Part shown: piece after piece, positions 63,708 through 64,000 of the stretch
How the letters are laid out: every line of letters starts with the position of its first letter
How positions within the stretch are numbered: the first letter of the stretch is position 1
Assembly (NCBI RefSeq): GCF_900188235.1
Contig: NZ_FZNT01000010.1
Coordinates: 102,094 to 166,093, forward strand
Length of the DNA: 64,000 bases
Direction of reading: 5' to 3'
DNA from: Lutibacter agarilyticus
GTDB lineage: Bacteria > Bacteroidota > Bacteroidia > Flavobacteriales > Flavobacteriaceae
The notes under the pieces: generated by a model
What the model was told of the DNA's origin: nothing
Databases searched by the model: none
What the model saw: the letters and a program-made list of their open reading frames with translations, nothing else
Position numbers and translations under genes: made by a program

Positions 63708-63738
63708 CAAAGATATTAGAAAACTATTAGTTGCGCAA
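63708..63738 (-). promoter_or_regulatory. thrS promoter
   Basis: On the minus strand TTG (63738-63736), 20 bp, then TATCTTTG (63715-63708), an exact TAnnTTTG match 18 bp before the thrS ATG. Confidence 0.65.
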
Positions 63739-63957
63739 TAAGTTTTTAAATTCATATGAAAAGGTTCTCTATGTTTTTTGACGTTGATTGTATACCTATT
63801 AACATGTCCTAAATATTGTTATTTTAATAAGTTTAATAAAAAGAGGTTTATTTTAATAGTCTTGTTAGAATTCAAATAGAAGTATGTATTATAAGTTACA
63901 CGTTTTCAGCGCTGTATATTTCACTTCAAAAAAACTTAATAAAAACCAGATAAAAAG

Positions 63958-63990
63958 TTTGTTTAGGAAAGGAAAAAGGTTGTACATTTG
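63958..63990 (+). promoter_or_regulatory. rightward promoter at the window end
   Basis: TTTG (63958-63961) and TACATTTG (63983-63990) with a 21-bp spacer. It faces a gene beyond the window; GCAGCCGC just after would suit a structured RNA or a very short leader. Nothing else was found in 63739-63957. Confidence 0.6.
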
Positions 63991-64000
63991 CAGCCGCTAA

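Overview
The window is AT-rich chromosomal DNA from a bacterium of the phylum Bacteroidota, most likely a marine member of the Flavobacteriaceae. The evidence is a SusC/SusD pair inside an alginate utilisation locus, a GSIII-type next to a GSII-type glutamine synthetase, the thrS-infC-rpmI-rplT order with a non-canonical infC start, and repeated use of the Bacteroidota -7 promoter element TAnnTTTG. No insertion sequence, prophage, CRISPR array or rRNA was seen. There are two tRNAs, Gly(TCC) and Arg(ACG), both on the minus strand.

Layout. (1) 1-11122: a divergent accessory island. Leftward run TetR regulator, CAP lipoprotein, ABC1 kinase-like protein, flavin reductase and an SDR cut by the window edge. 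Rightward run a eukaryotic-type 6-pyruvoyl-tetrahydropterin synthase, FolE, a small protein, an SDR without its catalytic Tyr, glutathione peroxidase, TspO, an SRPBCC protein, a CIA30 protein, a hypothetical, a VWA protein and a MoxR-like AAA+ ATPase. The content suggests pterin synthesis combined with photo-oxidative or redox stress handling. (2) 11123-20600: pyruvate:ferredoxin oxidoreductase, a HEPN-like protein, a GlmU-like protein, tRNA-Gly, GNAT, an M15 peptidase and a TPR histidine kinase. (3) 20623-42831: an alginate polysaccharide utilisation locus with two PL6 proteins, PL17, PL7 and a further heparinase II/III-fold protein, plus KdgF, SusC, SusD, a PKD lipoprotein, a GntR/FadR regulator, an MFS uronate transporter, an SDR reductase and a pyrophosphate-type phosphofructokinase homologue. 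(4) 42832-45140: mostly non-coding DNA with a lipoprotein gene, tRNA-Arg and tiny ORFs. (5) 45141-49571: a Ca2+/Na+ antiporter and two glutamine synthetases. (6) 49989-56187: a curli-type amyloid operon. (7) 56296-63689: housekeeping genes (AIR synthase, RF1, an ABC-F protein, L20, L35, IF-3, ThrRS).

How the alginate genes fit together: surface and periplasmic lyases cut alginate, SusC/SusD import oligomers, PL17 and KdgF give the linear keto-uronate DEH, the MFS carrier brings monomers in and the SDR reduces DEH to KDG. No KDG kinase or KDPG aldolase is in the window. Three alginate promoters share one architecture, in which a -7 element runs directly into tandem GGTnAACC palindromes spaced 13 bp apart. 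The same pair occurs upstream of the pyruvate:ferredoxin oxidoreductase gene. A probable antisense small RNA of about 95 nt lies in the susC leader.

Most noteworthy: the shared operators, the antisense RNA, the PPi-type PFK homologue, the possible CsgH-CsgE fusion with a His-rich curlin, and the pterin/TspO/CIA30/VWA-MoxR island.
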